A DNA stretch of 41,376 bases from Chara braunii (GCA_003427395.1 BFEA01000271.1:930752-972127), one strand, 5' to 3'. Shown: positions 30,511 to 41,376, counted from the stretch's first letter. Translations and numbers: made by a program. Notes: generated by a model not told the origin, from the sequence alone.

Positions 30511-32448
30511 CTCCGCTGCCCTTTCCCTTGTGTTTGGCCTGTTCAATCTCTCATCTTGGTCTCATTTGGTAGTAATGTGTGTTGCGATTCATCCTAGGAT
30601 GCTCCTCTGCCCTTTCCCTTATGTTTGGCCTGTTCAATCTTTCATCTTGGTCTCATTTGGTAGTAATATGTGTTGCGATTCATCCTAGGATGCTCCACTG
30701 CCCTTTCCCTTGTGTTTGGCCTGTTTCAATCTCTCATTCTGGTCCAATTTGGTGATGGTATGTGTTGTGATTCATCCTAGGATGCTCCGCTGCCTTTTCC
30801 CTTGTGTTTCGCCTGTTCAATCTCTCATCTTGGTCTCATTTTGTGATGGTATGTGTTGTGACTCATCCTAGGATGCTCCGCTGCTCTTTCCCTTGTGTTT
30901 GGCCTGTTCAATCTCTCATTTTGGTCTCATTTGGTAGTAATATGTGTTGCGATTCATCCTAGGATGCTCCGCTGCCCTTTCCCTTGTGTTTGGACTGTTC
31001 AATCTCTCATTTTGGTCTAATTTGGTGATGGTATGTGTTGCGATTCATCCTAGGATGCTCCGCTGCTTTTTCCCTTGTGTTTGGCCTGTTCAATCTCTCA
31101 TCTTGGTCTCATTTGGTGATTGCGATTCATCCTAGGATGCTCTGCTGCCTTTTCCCTTGTGTTTGGCCTGATTCAATCCCCCATTCTGGTCTCATTTGGT
31201 GATGGTATATGTTGCGATTCATCTTAGGATGCTCCGCTGCCCTTTCCCTTGTGCTTGGCCTGTTCAAACTCTCATCTTGTTCTCATTTGGTAGTAATATG
31301 TGTTGCGATTCATCCTAGGATGCTCCTCTGCCCTTTCCCTTGTGTTTGGCATGTTCAATCTCTCATTTTGGTCTCATTTGGTAATATGTATTGCGATTCA
31401 TCCTAGGATGCTCCGCTGCCCTTTCCCTTATGTTTGGCCTGTTCAATCTCTCATTTTGGTCTAATTTGGTGATGGTATGTGTTGCGATTCATCCTAGGAT
31501 ACTCCGCTGCTTTTTCCCTTGTGTTTGGCCTATTCAATCTCTCACTTTGGTCTCATTTGGTGATGGTATGTGTTGCGATTCATCCTAGGATGCTCCGCTG
31601 CCTTTTCCCTTGTGTTTGGCCTTATTCAATCCCTCATTCTGGTCTCATTTGGTGAAGGTATATGTTGCGATTCATCCTAGGATGCTCTTCTGCCTTTTCC
31701 CTTGTGTTTGGCCTGTTCAAACTTTCATCTTGGTCTCATTTGGTAGTAATATATATTGTGATTCATCCTAGGATGCTCCTCTGCCCTTTCCCTTGTGTTT
31801 GGCCTGTTCAATCTCTCATTATGGTCTCATTTGGTAATGTTATGTGTTGCGATTCATCCTACGATGCTCCGCTTCCTTTTTGTTTGTATTTGGCCTGTTC
31901 AATGTCTCCTCTTGGTCTCATTTGGTGATGGTATGTGTTGCGATTCATCCTAGGATGCTCCGCTGCCCTTTCCCTTGTGTTTGGCCTGTTCAACCTCTCA
32001 TCTTGGTCTCATTTGGTAGTAATATGTGTTGCGATTCATCCTAGAATGCTCCGCTCCCTTTTCCCTTGTGTTTGACCTGTTCCATCCCTCATTCTGGTCT
32101 CATTTGTTGATGGTATGTTTTGTGATTCATCCTAGGATGCTCCACTGCCCTTTCCCTTGTGTTTGGCATGTTCAATCTCTCATTTTGGTCTCATTTGGTA
32201 GTAATATGTGTTGCGATTCATCCTCGGATGCTCCACTGATCTTTCCCTTGTGTTTGGCCTGTTCAATCTTTCATTCTGGTCTCATTTGGTGATGGTATGT
32301 GTTGCGATTCATCCTAGGATGCTCCGCTGCTCTTTCCCTTGTGTCTGGCCTGTTCAGTCTCTCATCTTGGTCTCATTTGGTAGCACTGTGTGTTGAGATT
32401 CATCCTAGGATGCTCTGCTGCCTTTTCCCCTGTGTTTGGACTGTTCAA
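30511..32448 (+). repeat. Satellite A, 91-bp tandem unit, about 21 copies
   Basis: ATCCTAGGATGCTCC recurs at 30591, 30682, 30774, 30865, 30956 and onward, mostly 91 bp apart. Each unit contains the palindrome CATCCTAGGATG, then CCCTTTCCCTTGTGTTTGGC, TTCAATCTCTCAT and GGTCTCATTTGGT, and ends in a TGTGTTGCGATT phrase. Sequence differs by a few percent between units, with alternating subtypes (GGTAGTAATA versus GGTGATGGTA). Short frames of 60-88 codons are translations of the unit. Confidence 0.95.
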
Positions 32449-33770
32449 TCTTGTGTTTTGCACTAGGTAGGTAGGCGGTGATATCCTGAGGCTTACCTTG
32501 ATGATCTGCTGCTCAAACCTTGGCTGTAGGAGTGTTTATTCTTGTGTTTTGCACTAGGTAGGTAGGCGGTGATATCCGGATGCTTACCTTGATGTTCCAC
32601 TGTTCAAATCTTGGTTGTTGGACTGTTCAATCTTATGTTTTGCACTAGATAGGGTGGCGGTGATATCCCGATACTTACCTCGATGTTCCACGATTCAAAT
32701 CTTGGTTGTAGGACTGTTAAATCTTGTGTTTTGCACTAGGCAGGTAGGCGGTGATATCCCGATACTTACCTTGATGTTCCACTGTTCAAATATTGGTTGT
32801 AAGACTGTTCAATCTTGTGTTTTGCACTAGGTAGGTAGGCGGTGATATCCCGATACTTACCTTGATGTTCCACTGTTCAAATCTTGGTTGTATGACTGTC
32901 CAATCTTGTGTTTTGCACTAGGTAGGTAGGCGGTGATATCCCGATACTTATCTGGATGTTCCGCTGTTCAAATTTTGGCTATAGGACTGTTCAATCTTGT
33001 GTTTTGCACTAGGTAGGTAGGCGGTGGTATCCCGAGGCTTACCTTGATGATCTGCTGATCAAACCTTGGCTGTAGTTCTGTTCATTCTTGTCTTTTGTGG
33101 TTGACTGGTAGGCGGTAGTATCCCGAAACTTACCTTGATGCGCCGCTGCTCATGCAATGGTTGTAGGATTGTTCAATCTTGTGTTTTGCACTAGGTAGGT
33201 AGGCGGTGATGTCCCGATACTTACCATTATGTTCTACTGTTCAAATCTTGGTTGTAGGACTGTTCGATCTTGTGTTTTGCACTAGGTAGGTAGGCGGTGA
33301 TATCCCGAGGCTTACCTTGATGCTCCACTGCTCATACATTGGTTGTAGGATTATTCAATCTTGTGTTTTGCACTAGATAGGTAGGCGGTGATATCCCGAT
33401 ACTTACCTTGATGTTCCGCTGTTCAAATCTTGGTTGTAGGATTGTTCAATCTTGTGTTTTGCACNAGGTAGGTAGGCGGTGATACCCCGATACTTACCTT
33501 GATGTTCCACTGTTCAAATCTTGGTTGTAGGACTGTTCAATCTTGTGTTTTGCACTAGGTAGGTAGGCGGTGATATCCTGCGGCTTACCTTGATGATCTG
33601 CTGCTCAAACCTTGGCTGTAGGATTGTTCGTTCTTGTATTTTGTGCTTGATTGGTAGGCGGTAGTATCCCGACACTTACCTTGATGCTTCGCTGCTCATA
33701 CATTGGTTGTAGACGTGGTAAAACTTGTCTTTTGTGTTTGATTGATAAGCGGTGACACCCCAACACTTAC
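32449..33770 (+). repeat. Satellite B, 91-bp tandem unit, about 14 copies
   Basis: CTTGTGTTTTGCACTAGG recurs at 32449, 32541, 32632, 32723, 32814, 32905 and 32996, so the unit is again 91 bp. Units also share TAGGTAGGCGGTGATATCCC and TTACCTTGATGTTCCACTG. The array follows satellite A without a break in register and the last units decay. An N lies at 33465. Confidence 0.95.
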
Positions 33771-34200
33771 CTTGATGATCCGTTGCAGTTCACTTGTGGT
33801 TTGTACTGTCCACACCAGTGCTTGTCGCTCGAATACTAGGTAGTTGTGCTCCGATCCTTCTTTGAATGATGTGATGTCGTTCCCCCTTTTTTTATCTTGG
33901 CTACCCACGCTTGTGTTGTTCATCTGCATGATAGGTAATAGTGTTCCGATTCTTTAAAGTCTGCAATTTTCTGAAAAAAATTGGTACTTGTTGCAAATTC
34001 TCTATTTTCCTACAATTTCTAAATTTCCTGCAAATATCTGTGTTTGCTGCAAGATGGGGTATTTGCGACCTCGGTGACACCCTACGGAGTATGGATTAGT
34101 GACATCAGTGTGTCCACGGAGGGGATAGTGCTGCGAACGTAGGCTGCACATAGGAGGAACTCCCGGACGTCTGGGCAATTAAAACGACACCACACCTCAC
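33771..34200. other. Spacer between satellites, no gene
   Basis: Degenerate satellite-like sequence passes into unique AT-leaning DNA with repeated TTTCCTGCAAAT-like phrases (33990-34050). Nothing else is recognised. Confidence 0.5.
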
Positions 34201-36180
34201 ACCTTCTTCCATCCTCGTCTTCCCCACCCATCCACCATGGTCGGCCGCCTCATATCTTCTTCCACCATCATCTTACGCACTCATCCTCCTCGCCCGGATG
34301 TCCTAAGGACAACCCAAAGCACCTCCCACCTCCGTCCTCCTTCATCTGCCACACCCGTCCACCATAGTCGAGCACCTTCCACATCCTTCCTCCTTCATCT
34401 CTCACACCCGTCCACCATAGCCAAGCACCTTCCACCTCCATCCTCCTTCGTCTCCTACACCCATCCACCATAGTCGGGCACCTTCTTCCTCCTTCATTTC
34501 CTTCGCCCCCCCGCCATAGCCAAGCGCCCAACACCTTCTTCCTCCTCCATCTCTCGCACCCGTCCACCATAGCCAAGCACCCTCTGTCGTTTTCCTCCTC
34601 CATCTCTCACACCCATCCGCCATAGCTAAAGCACCTTCCGCCTTCTTCCTCCTCCATCTCCCGCACCCATCCACCATAGCCGAGCACCTTCTACCTTCTT
34701 CCTCCTTCATCTCCTTCGCCCACCCGCTATAGCCAAGCGCCCCACACCTTCTTCCTCCTCCATCTCTCGCACCCATCCACCATAGTCGAGCACCTTCTGA
34801 CTTCTTCCTCCTCCATCTCCCACACCCATCCGCCATAGCCAAAGCGCCTTCTGCCTTCTTCCTCCTCCATCTCCTACACCCATCCACCATAGCCAAGCAC
34901 CCTCTACCCTCTTCCTCCTCCATCTCCCACACCCATCCACCATAGCCAAGCACCCTCTACCCTCTTCCTCCTTCACCTCCCACGCCCATCCGCCATAGCC
35001 GAGCGCCTTCTACCTTCTTCCTCCTCCATCTCCCACACCCACCCACCATGGTCGGCCGCCTCATGTCTTCCTCCACCATCATCTTCCACACCCATCCACC
35101 TTGCCCAGGTGTCCAAAGGACAACCCAAAGCACCTTCCACCTCCACCCTCCTTCATCTCCCACACCCGTCCACCATAGTCGAGCACCTTCCTTCTCCATC
35201 CTCCTTTATCTCCCACACCCGTCCACCATAGCCAAACAGCTTTCACCTCCATCCTCCTTCATCTCCCACACCCACCCGCCATAGCCAAGTACCTTCCACC
35301 TCCTTCATCCTTCATCTCCCACACTCATCCACCATAGCCAAGTGCCTTCCACCTCCATCCTCCTTCATCTCCCGCACCCATCCACCATAGCTGAGCACCT
35401 CCCTTCCCCATCCTCCATCTCCCATGCCCGTCCACCATAGCCAAGTGCCTTCCACCTCCATCCTCCTTCATCTCCTACACCCATCCACCATAGTCAAGCG
35501 CCTTCTACCTTCTTCCTTCTCCATCCCCCACACCCATCCACCATGGCCGGTCGCCTCATGTCTTCTTCCACCATCATCTTCCACACCCATCCACGTTGCC
35601 TGAATGTCCAAAGGACAACCCAAAACACCGCCCACCTCCATCCTCCTTCATCTCCCACACCCGTCCACCATAGCCAAGCAACGCCCACCTCCATCCTCAT
35701 TCGTCTCCCATACTCATCCACCATAGCCAAGCACCTTCCACCTCCATCCTCCTTCATTTCCCACACCCGTCCACCACAACCGAGCACCTCCCGCCTCCAT
35801 CCTCCTTCATCTCCCACACCCACCACCCATAGCCAAGTACCTTCCACCTCCTTCCTCCTTCATCTCCCACACCCAGCCACCATAGCCAAGCACCTTCCAC
35901 CTTCATCCTCCTCCATCTCCCATACTCATCCACCATGGCCAAGCACCTTCCACCTCCATCCTCCTTCATTTCCCACACCTGTCCACCATAGTCGAGCACC
36001 TCCCACCTCCATCCTCCTTCGTCTCCCACACCCGTCCACTATAGCCAAGCACCTTCCACCCCCATCCTCCTTCGTCTCCTACACCCATCCACCATAACCG
36101 AGCACCTTCTACCTTCTTCCTCCTACATCTCCTTCACCCATCCACCGTAGCCAAGCACCTTGTACCTTCTCCCTCCTCCA
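34200..36180. repeat. 53-54-bp minisatellite with a higher-order unit
   Basis: The unit reads roughly CACCTTCCACCTCC, ATCCTCCTTCATCTCCCACA, CCCATCCACCATAGCCAAG. ACCATAG phrases start at 34361, 34414 and 34467, 53 bp apart. About 35 units are present. A distinct variant containing CCATGGTCGGCCGCCTCAT and AAGGACAACCCAAAGCACC recurs at about 34236, 35047 and 35542, which marks a higher-order repeat. Both strands yield long open frames (up to 184 codons, rich in Trp/Gly or His/Pro) because the unit is near a multiple of three; I read these as by-products. Confidence 0.9.
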
Positions 36181-36289
36181 CCTCCCTTCGGCACCCGTGT
36201 ATCATGCTCGAAGTAGGGCGACTAAGGGGCATGGGGCGTCTTGGGCAGGGTAGGCAGGCGATCAAGGAGTAAGTTTAATTAGGACTAGG

Positions 36290-36291
<2 letters not shown>

Positions 36292-36345
<54 letters not shown>
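36292..36345. repeat. (CT)n microsatellite
   Basis: About 27 uninterrupted CT dinucleotides. Confidence 0.97.
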
Positions 36346-36348
<3 letters not shown>

Positions 36349-37229
36349 CCTTGTATCTTTTCGTCGTCCGCCGCTTCTCCTTCCATCGACATCCCCCTTT
36401 GCGCGCACCCCAAGTAGCCTCACCCTTTCCCTCTCCGCCTTCTCCTTTTGACATATGACTAACGTATCGTCACTTGTTACGTTGCCAGGGGACGAACGGT
36501 GAAAAGAGGCAGCCTCACTTGGTGGAGAAAGAGGGCAAGGGGCGGGCAGCCGGTCCCTTGCGCCACCGAGAAGGAGCAAAGTGAAAGACCTATGAGCTTG
36601 GGAAAAGCGGAATCATTGAGAAGAAAGTGAAGACAAGTGCGAGTTTTGGGCAAGGTCAGTTGACTCAACCATTCCCCCGACTGCATGACTAAGGAAAGAG
36701 CATGGCTTGACTGCGGAAAGGAGGGAAAAGGGTGGAAGAACGATGGAAGAGGAAATAACTTAGGCTTGAGGGAAGGGCGATGTGTTGACCCCAATGGGGG
36801 ATGGATGCTGCTCGTTGTCTGTGTGGGAATTATGCATGTGAATAGCTGGGGATGACTTGAGCGCTTGGTTGGGACGGGAGTATGCGACGGGAGAAGACCG
36901 GAAAGAGGGTAGCCTTGTGTGATATGAATGTGCTTTGGATTGACGCATGCTAGGCGGAGACCCGAAAAGACTAAGGACCGCGATGATATCATGAATGAAA
37001 TGCGTGGGCCAAACAAAGAGAATGATAGAGGCTAGGGGGAGAGTCGTGCGGCATCGCCCAATGATATCGTAGGGACGTTAGGAAAAAGGTGTGTGGCCTA
37101 AGGATAACGCTTAGCCTACGCATGTAAAGAAGAGAGATTCCCAATGAAACCCCTGGACTGCCTGAGTATTGGAAGGAGCAGTTGTCTGCGAACATAACGG
37201 GGATGAATCGCAACACATAGCATCACTGA
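36346..37229. other. Non-coding stretch, one unsupported minus-strand frame
   Basis: A 179-codon minus-strand frame covers 36477-37016. It is Ser/Pro/Leu-rich without a domain or signal I can name, and no relative exists in the window. I do not call it a gene. Nothing else is seen. Confidence 0.4.
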
Positions 37230-37402
37230 ATGAGACCCGAATGAGGGAGAGAGAGAGAGGGAGGGAGAGAAACAAAATGAGGAAGAAGAAGGAGGAGGAG
37301 GAGGAGGAGGATAAGAAGAGGAAAGGGGAGGAAGAAAGAGGGGGAAAGGAGGAGGAGAAGTAGAAGAAGAAAAAGAAGAAGAAGAAGAAGAAGAAGAAGA
37401 AA
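37230..37402. repeat. Purine (GA/GAA/GGA) microsatellite tract
   Basis: Compound purine repeat moving from GA through GAGGAG to GAAGAA over about 170 bp. It separates the spacer from the 37.5-40.3-kb hairpin region. Confidence 0.95.
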
Positions 37403-37556
37403 CTTTTTTCCTCCACTCACCCCTACTTATGCCCTTCGTGATGGAGTCTCAATCCTGGTGCTCCCTCCCTGGCTATGGCTTCCACCTTCCCCAAGCTCCT
37501 CTCTCCCTTTCTTTTCACTTTCCTCCAGGCTATGGTGGACTCTTCTCACCTTGGCT

Positions 37557-40207
37557 AAGGAGTCCTCCCTCTAGAAGGGCTAATGGGGACTCCTTCCAGC
37601 CTCTCCCTCTTTCTCACAGCCTGGGGCTATGGCGGACTACCTTCCTCACTACTATCCAACCTTTAGAGTTTTCTCCTCTAGCCTATCACCATATCCAGGC
37701 TCTAGACAGGCAGCGGTTCTCCTCCTCTCACTTCTAAGTGAGTCGAGCTCTCTCATGGGCTCATTTGGGCAGCATGGGCTCTCCTCATGCAAGTGTGAGA
37801 GTGGCGGACTGAACCTCCAGCTTTTGTAGGCTGAAACAGGTCCACCGCCCAACCCATAGGCCTTCCCATGTGCCTCAAGGTGGACCGAGGTACCCCTAAG
37901 GCAATTTTTCACCACTACGCCCTTCCGGAGGTACCTGGGCCTCATTTTGGCCAGCTACATGCAGTCCGAGTGGTTGGTACCAACTCGGACTACCCCTTGG
38001 CCTTCCTTGACCTCTTCTCATCTTCAAAAATGTTGTTTCATAGGGCCCCCAAGCCCAAGGTGCAGCCTTTTTTGAAAATTGAAGGCCTAGAGGGTTTTTC
38101 CTTACCCTTCTCTGATCTAGGCCTCTTTTGAGTAGGTCGGCCTATTTCCCCATGTGGCGGCACACTTTCAGCCTTGGATCTGGCTGAAATCCAAGGTCTA
38201 CAATATTCCGAGTTACCCCCAAGTGGTTTTCGCTTCAATTTTGGGCCTCTAAGTCAATTTTCTCAACTTCTGATGCATCTGACTCTCTTCTAGGGCCAAA
38301 TGCACAGACTTGTCTTTTTCCCTCTTTTGTTTCTTTCTCTTTTGGACTACCACCTCATTCCGGAGCTAACCGTTTTGTGCTTCCCCACAAAAAACGACTA
38401 GTTCTCCTCCACCATGAGATCTGATCTCATATCTATGGCTCACAAAAAAACGGTCAACTAATTTCTGCATTTTTTCTCATTTTCTTTTCTTTAATTCAAA
38501 TTTTGTAGAGATATGGCCCCAAGGGTCACATCTTTGCAATCCAGATTGCCCTCCTTGAATCTAGGAGAGATGAGGTCATCATAGGGACCTGCCAGTCCCT
38601 ACTGCACCAGTCCCAACAGGCCGGCACCTTCCACTCCACTCATTTCTCCCCTTTTGTCTCATTCTCCCTCATTTTTCTCCCCTTCTTCTCGCCTTCTCTT
38701 TTATTTATGTTATGACAAGTGTCAGGCAGCTGTGCAACCTTTTATCTAGGTTTTAGAACCCCACCTAAGGCCAGATTCTCAACAGTCACTAGGCCGTTAT
38801 ACTTCGGATTGCAATAGCGGTGCCCCCATGCTCCTAGGGAGCTCCATTTTGTCTCCGCTATTTCTGATTTTGGACCCCATTGCTCCAATTTTCCTCGAAC
38901 AACCATTTTCCCAGGCCTAGATAGTCCGTGATATCTCGGACTGCTGGGCAAGTCCCCTACCATCATTATTCCTCCCCGCCTTCCTTCCGTGACCCTCCCA
39001 TTTGGTTCCGCTGGCGCTTGCACTAGTAGTGCTAGTATTTCCCACCGTCTAGATCCTTGATCTCGACGGCGCCGTCCGCTAATGCCGTTGTTTATTTTCT
39101 TTGCTTGGCCCAAGGCTCCCTTCGGAACACCCCGGGTCCCCGCCACTTTCTCCGCACTACTTCCATTTTCTTATCCTGCCGGTAGTCCCGCCGGCGTGTG
39201 CTTCGTTTTTCCGACTTTTATTATTTGGGTTCACTTTGGTCCCCGACAACATTCCGGATGGTGCCTCATTTTATTTTTGTGGTCCCCTTGTCCTCGGCGG
39301 TGCAAAACTCCTCCTTTGCGTGCCGATTTTTCCCGTCCGTGAGATCTCATCTCCCGGTTGTCGTTTACCGTCTCCGTTTGTCTCATGCCGAAATCTTTTT
39401 TTTCTAGCCCATTGACCTTGCTGTAGCTCATTTTCCCTTAGCCTAGGCATCCTTATGCAGTCCGTTATAACTCGGACTGCAGTAGGGGTCAATTCTCTAG
39501 CCCCACTCCCTCACAACTAGGACCTTACTTGAAAGAAAACAAACAACCAACTCCCGGATACATCCGGACTTGATTTTGGCTCCGGATGCATCTAAAACAT
39601 GTGTTTCTCCTCCATGCAATCCGTTATTTTTCGGTTGCATGGGTCCTTGATTTTCTTTGATTTTCTCTGCAAAAATCAAAGAAAGTCAAGGTCATTTGCA
39701 ACCGCCATATTTCAGGATGAATCTGGTCACAGAGCCACCTCCCCAAGTGACCGTTTTTTACTGTTAGTGCCCTTTTGTCTTTTCCTCTCTCTTTCCTTTT
39801 CTTTTTCTTTTTCTTTTCTTTTCTTTTCCTTCCACTTGTGGACAGTAGGGACCTGCCAGTCCCTACTGACGGCTAACTCACTCACTCCCTCTCACTCATT
39901 TTGTCTTATCCTCCCACATTTTTCTTTTTCTCTCCCTTTTCTTTTTGCATGCCAAGTGTGAACTAGCCGTTAAGGCCTTTTTCTAGGCCCTTCCTCTTAG
40001 TTTTGGCCCTTCCTCTCCTCATGGTGCAGTCCATTGTAGCCCGGACTGCAATTTTGGCCTTCCCATGCCCATGGGAGCCTCCTTTTATTTTCATTTTTCT
40101 CCCGCAGTGGGCTCTCCTACTCCGATTTACCCCGGGGGCCTTATTTTCCCATGACTTTCTTTTTACTCAATTTTTCTTGGGGGAGGCTGATCCGAGATTT
40201 CTCGGAT
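37557..40207. repeat. Second hairpin chain, including a CCG-N8-CGG family
   Basis: Perfect or near-perfect stems: 37557-37565/37587-37595 (9), 37963-37971/37983-37991 (9), 38083-38091/38116-38124 (9), 38166-38173/38182-38189 (8) competing with 38172-38179/38189-38196 (8), 38414-38420/38424-38430 (7), 38582-38588/38595-38601 (7), 38923-38928/38937-38942 (6), 39456-39464/39473-39481 (9), 39560-39566/39581-39587 (7), 39612-39619/39635-39642 (8), 39647-39664/39672-39689 (18 pairs, one G-T), 39843-39852/39859-39868 (10), 40025-40032/40043-40050 (8) and 40190-40197/40200-40207 (8, loop 2). The intervening DNA is pyrimidine-rich. Frames up to 160 codons carry no motif. Confidence 0.8.
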
Positions 40208-40450
40208 TACTCCGATGCCTCCTACTTCGATTTCCTTCACTTTTCTTTTTCTTCTCAGCCTCCCCGCCCGCTCTCACTAGTACCCACACTAGCGGGGCTA
40301 AGATTCTTTGGTCGTCAAGATTTTTGATCGGCGCGCCCTGCTTTAATTATTTGCGCCTCAAGTCGCTCCTTGCCTTTCTCTCTTGGGACGTCATGAGTCC
40401 CCGCCACTTGTCCCACACTATTCCTTGGTACTCGTCCCACTGTGGACCGC

Positions 40451-40645
40451 CGACACTTGTTCCGCCGATGGTCCCCGACACCTAGCCCCGTCGGCGGTCC
40501 CCGACACTTAGTCCCGTCGGCGGTCCCCGACACTTAGTTCCGTCGGCGGTTTCCGACACTTAGTCCCGTCGGCGGTTCCCGACACTTAGTCCTGTCGGCG
40601 GTTCCTGACACTTAGTCCCGTCGGCAGCCCCCGACACTTAGTCCC
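40451..40645 (+). repeat. 26-bp tandem repeat, each unit a small hairpin
   Basis: CGACACTTAGTCCCGTCGGC starts at 40451, 40476, 40502, 40528, 40554, 40580, 40606 and 40632 with small changes. GTCGG-CGGTCC-CCGAC within each unit forms a 5-bp hairpin. In the 40580 unit GTCGG-CGGTTC-CTGAC keeps pairing through a G-T pair. Confidence 0.9.
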
Positions 40646-41168
40646 TACAACCATTGCTCTCCCTTTGGTCCCATGCATCCCCTTGCCCTCCGTTGTCTCG
40701 AACTCCAGTCCGCGCTCGTTTCCCTGCTGCTACTAGCTCTTCCCTGCGGTTCCCAACCCGGGGTTCCGTTGCTCTCGGCAACTTAGTCCTTTGATCTTTC
40801 TCTTCTCATTCCTCCTTATTCCCGATTTCTCTGCCGTGCACAAATTGGCTCTATACAAGCTCTCGAGTGATGGGAAGTCATTTGGGACCCACTGATCCCG
40901 ACACATTCCCACCACTCATTCGCGATGTCCTCATCGAGCACCAGTCCATAGTCAGTAGGAGGATTCGGAGGGGGTAGACGGAAAAAAGAAAGGGGCGGGG
41001 GGTAGGGTGAGACAAGTTAGCTTACCCGGGTCCTCTTTGTCTTTTCTTGTTCCTTTCTCAGGGTTTCCTTTAATTTTCGCCTCTTGGGGCGGAGGAGGGT
41101 GTAGAGGGTCAAGGACCTCCTTCAGGCTTCCCTTTTCTCATCCCATGCCAGTCAGGTTCCTTTTTCGG
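40646..41168. other. Unique-looking spacer
   Basis: No gene or repeat is recognised; the frames here are short and without motif. Confidence 0.45.
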
Positions 41169-41376
41169 CTACCGTCATTCTCAATGCCTCTGTCATTCGG
41201 TTCGTCGGCCCGTGCAATCTATGCTTTCCGTCATTCTCAATGCCTCTTTTATTCGGGTCCCTCGGCCCGTGCAATCCATGCTTTCCGCCATTCTCAATGC
41301 CTCTTCTATTCGGGTCCTTCGGCCCATGCAATCCATGCTTTCCGTCGTTTTCAATGCCTCTTCTATTTGGGTCTTT
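41169..41376 (+). repeat. 57-bp tandem repeat running off the window
   Basis: TTTCCGTCATTCTCAATGCC starts at 41225, 41282 and 41339, preceded by a diverged unit at 41169. Each unit carries TCGGCCCGTGCAATCCATGC. The array continues past the right edge. Confidence 0.93.

Noticed and set aside
30944-32396. A series of 60-88-codon frames beginning MLRFIL
   Set aside because: They repeat with the 91-bp satellite unit and shift frame with it, so they are by-products of the repeat.
30511-33770. CRISPR-like array
   Set aside because: The 91-bp units are contiguous without unique spacers, and the surrounding DNA is eukaryotic.
34237-36097. Frames up to 184 codons rich in His/Pro (plus) or Trp/Gly/Arg (minus)
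   Set aside because: They follow the 53-54-bp minisatellite on both strands, with no domain and no conserved start.
36477-37016. 179-codon minus-strand frame
   Set aside because: Ser/Pro/Leu-rich, no motif, no relative, and no promoter or splice context that I can support.
38742-40485. Frames of 134 and 160 codons in the hairpin chain
   Set aside because: No motif, and the base pattern is explained by inverted repeats and pyrimidine tracts.

Overview
The window looks like nuclear DNA of a complex eukaryote, with no complete cellular gene that I can identify. It holds decayed LTR retrotransposons, several tandem-repeat arrays and long non-coding stretches unusually rich in short perfect inverted repeats. 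The style of the retroelement proteins (Gag with a CYNCGQ-type zinc knuckle, a Ty3/gypsy polyprotein with YIDD reverse transcriptase) reminds me of charophyte algae such as Chara. That assignment is from memory and inference only. There is a 393-base assembly gap at 12107-12499, and single N bases at 4600 and 33465.

Layout. 1-2.1 kb: hairpin-rich non-coding DNA. 2.1-4.0 kb: remnants of unrecognised coding sequence with stops and frameshifts. 4.5-5.4 kb: TA repeats and a 192-bp duplication. 5.5-5.95, 8.32-8.74 (inverted) and 19.4-19.85 kb: three copies of one structured element of about 420-460 bp. 6.4-6.9 and 30.03-30.51 kb: an inverted pair of ~480-bp LTRs; the second adjoins a primer-binding site and a minus-strand gag fragment. 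8.1-8.3 kb: a zinc-knuckle Gag fragment. 10.1-12.0 kb: a minus-strand Ty3/gypsy pol remnant. 12.9-18.3 kb: non-coding DNA with two tRNA-like SINE heads and two hairpin families. 20.2-26.7 kb: a nearly full-length plus-strand Ty3/gypsy gag-pol pseudogene, followed to 29.06 kb by a second Gag-like, coiled-coil-rich ORF. 30.5-33.8 kb: two 91-bp satellite families locked in the same register. 34.2-36.2 kb: a 53-54-bp minisatellite with higher-order units. 37.5-40.3 kb: another hairpin chain. 40.45 kb to the end: 26-bp and 57-bp tandem repeats.

The most striking signal is in the non-coding DNA. At least three short hairpin families, and the longer structured element, keep their loop sequence between copies while their stems change sequence and stay complementary. 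Selection on a folded RNA or single-stranded DNA would give this pattern. So would repeated stem correction by intrastrand template switching. I could not run a covariation test or a database search; all comparisons were made by eye.
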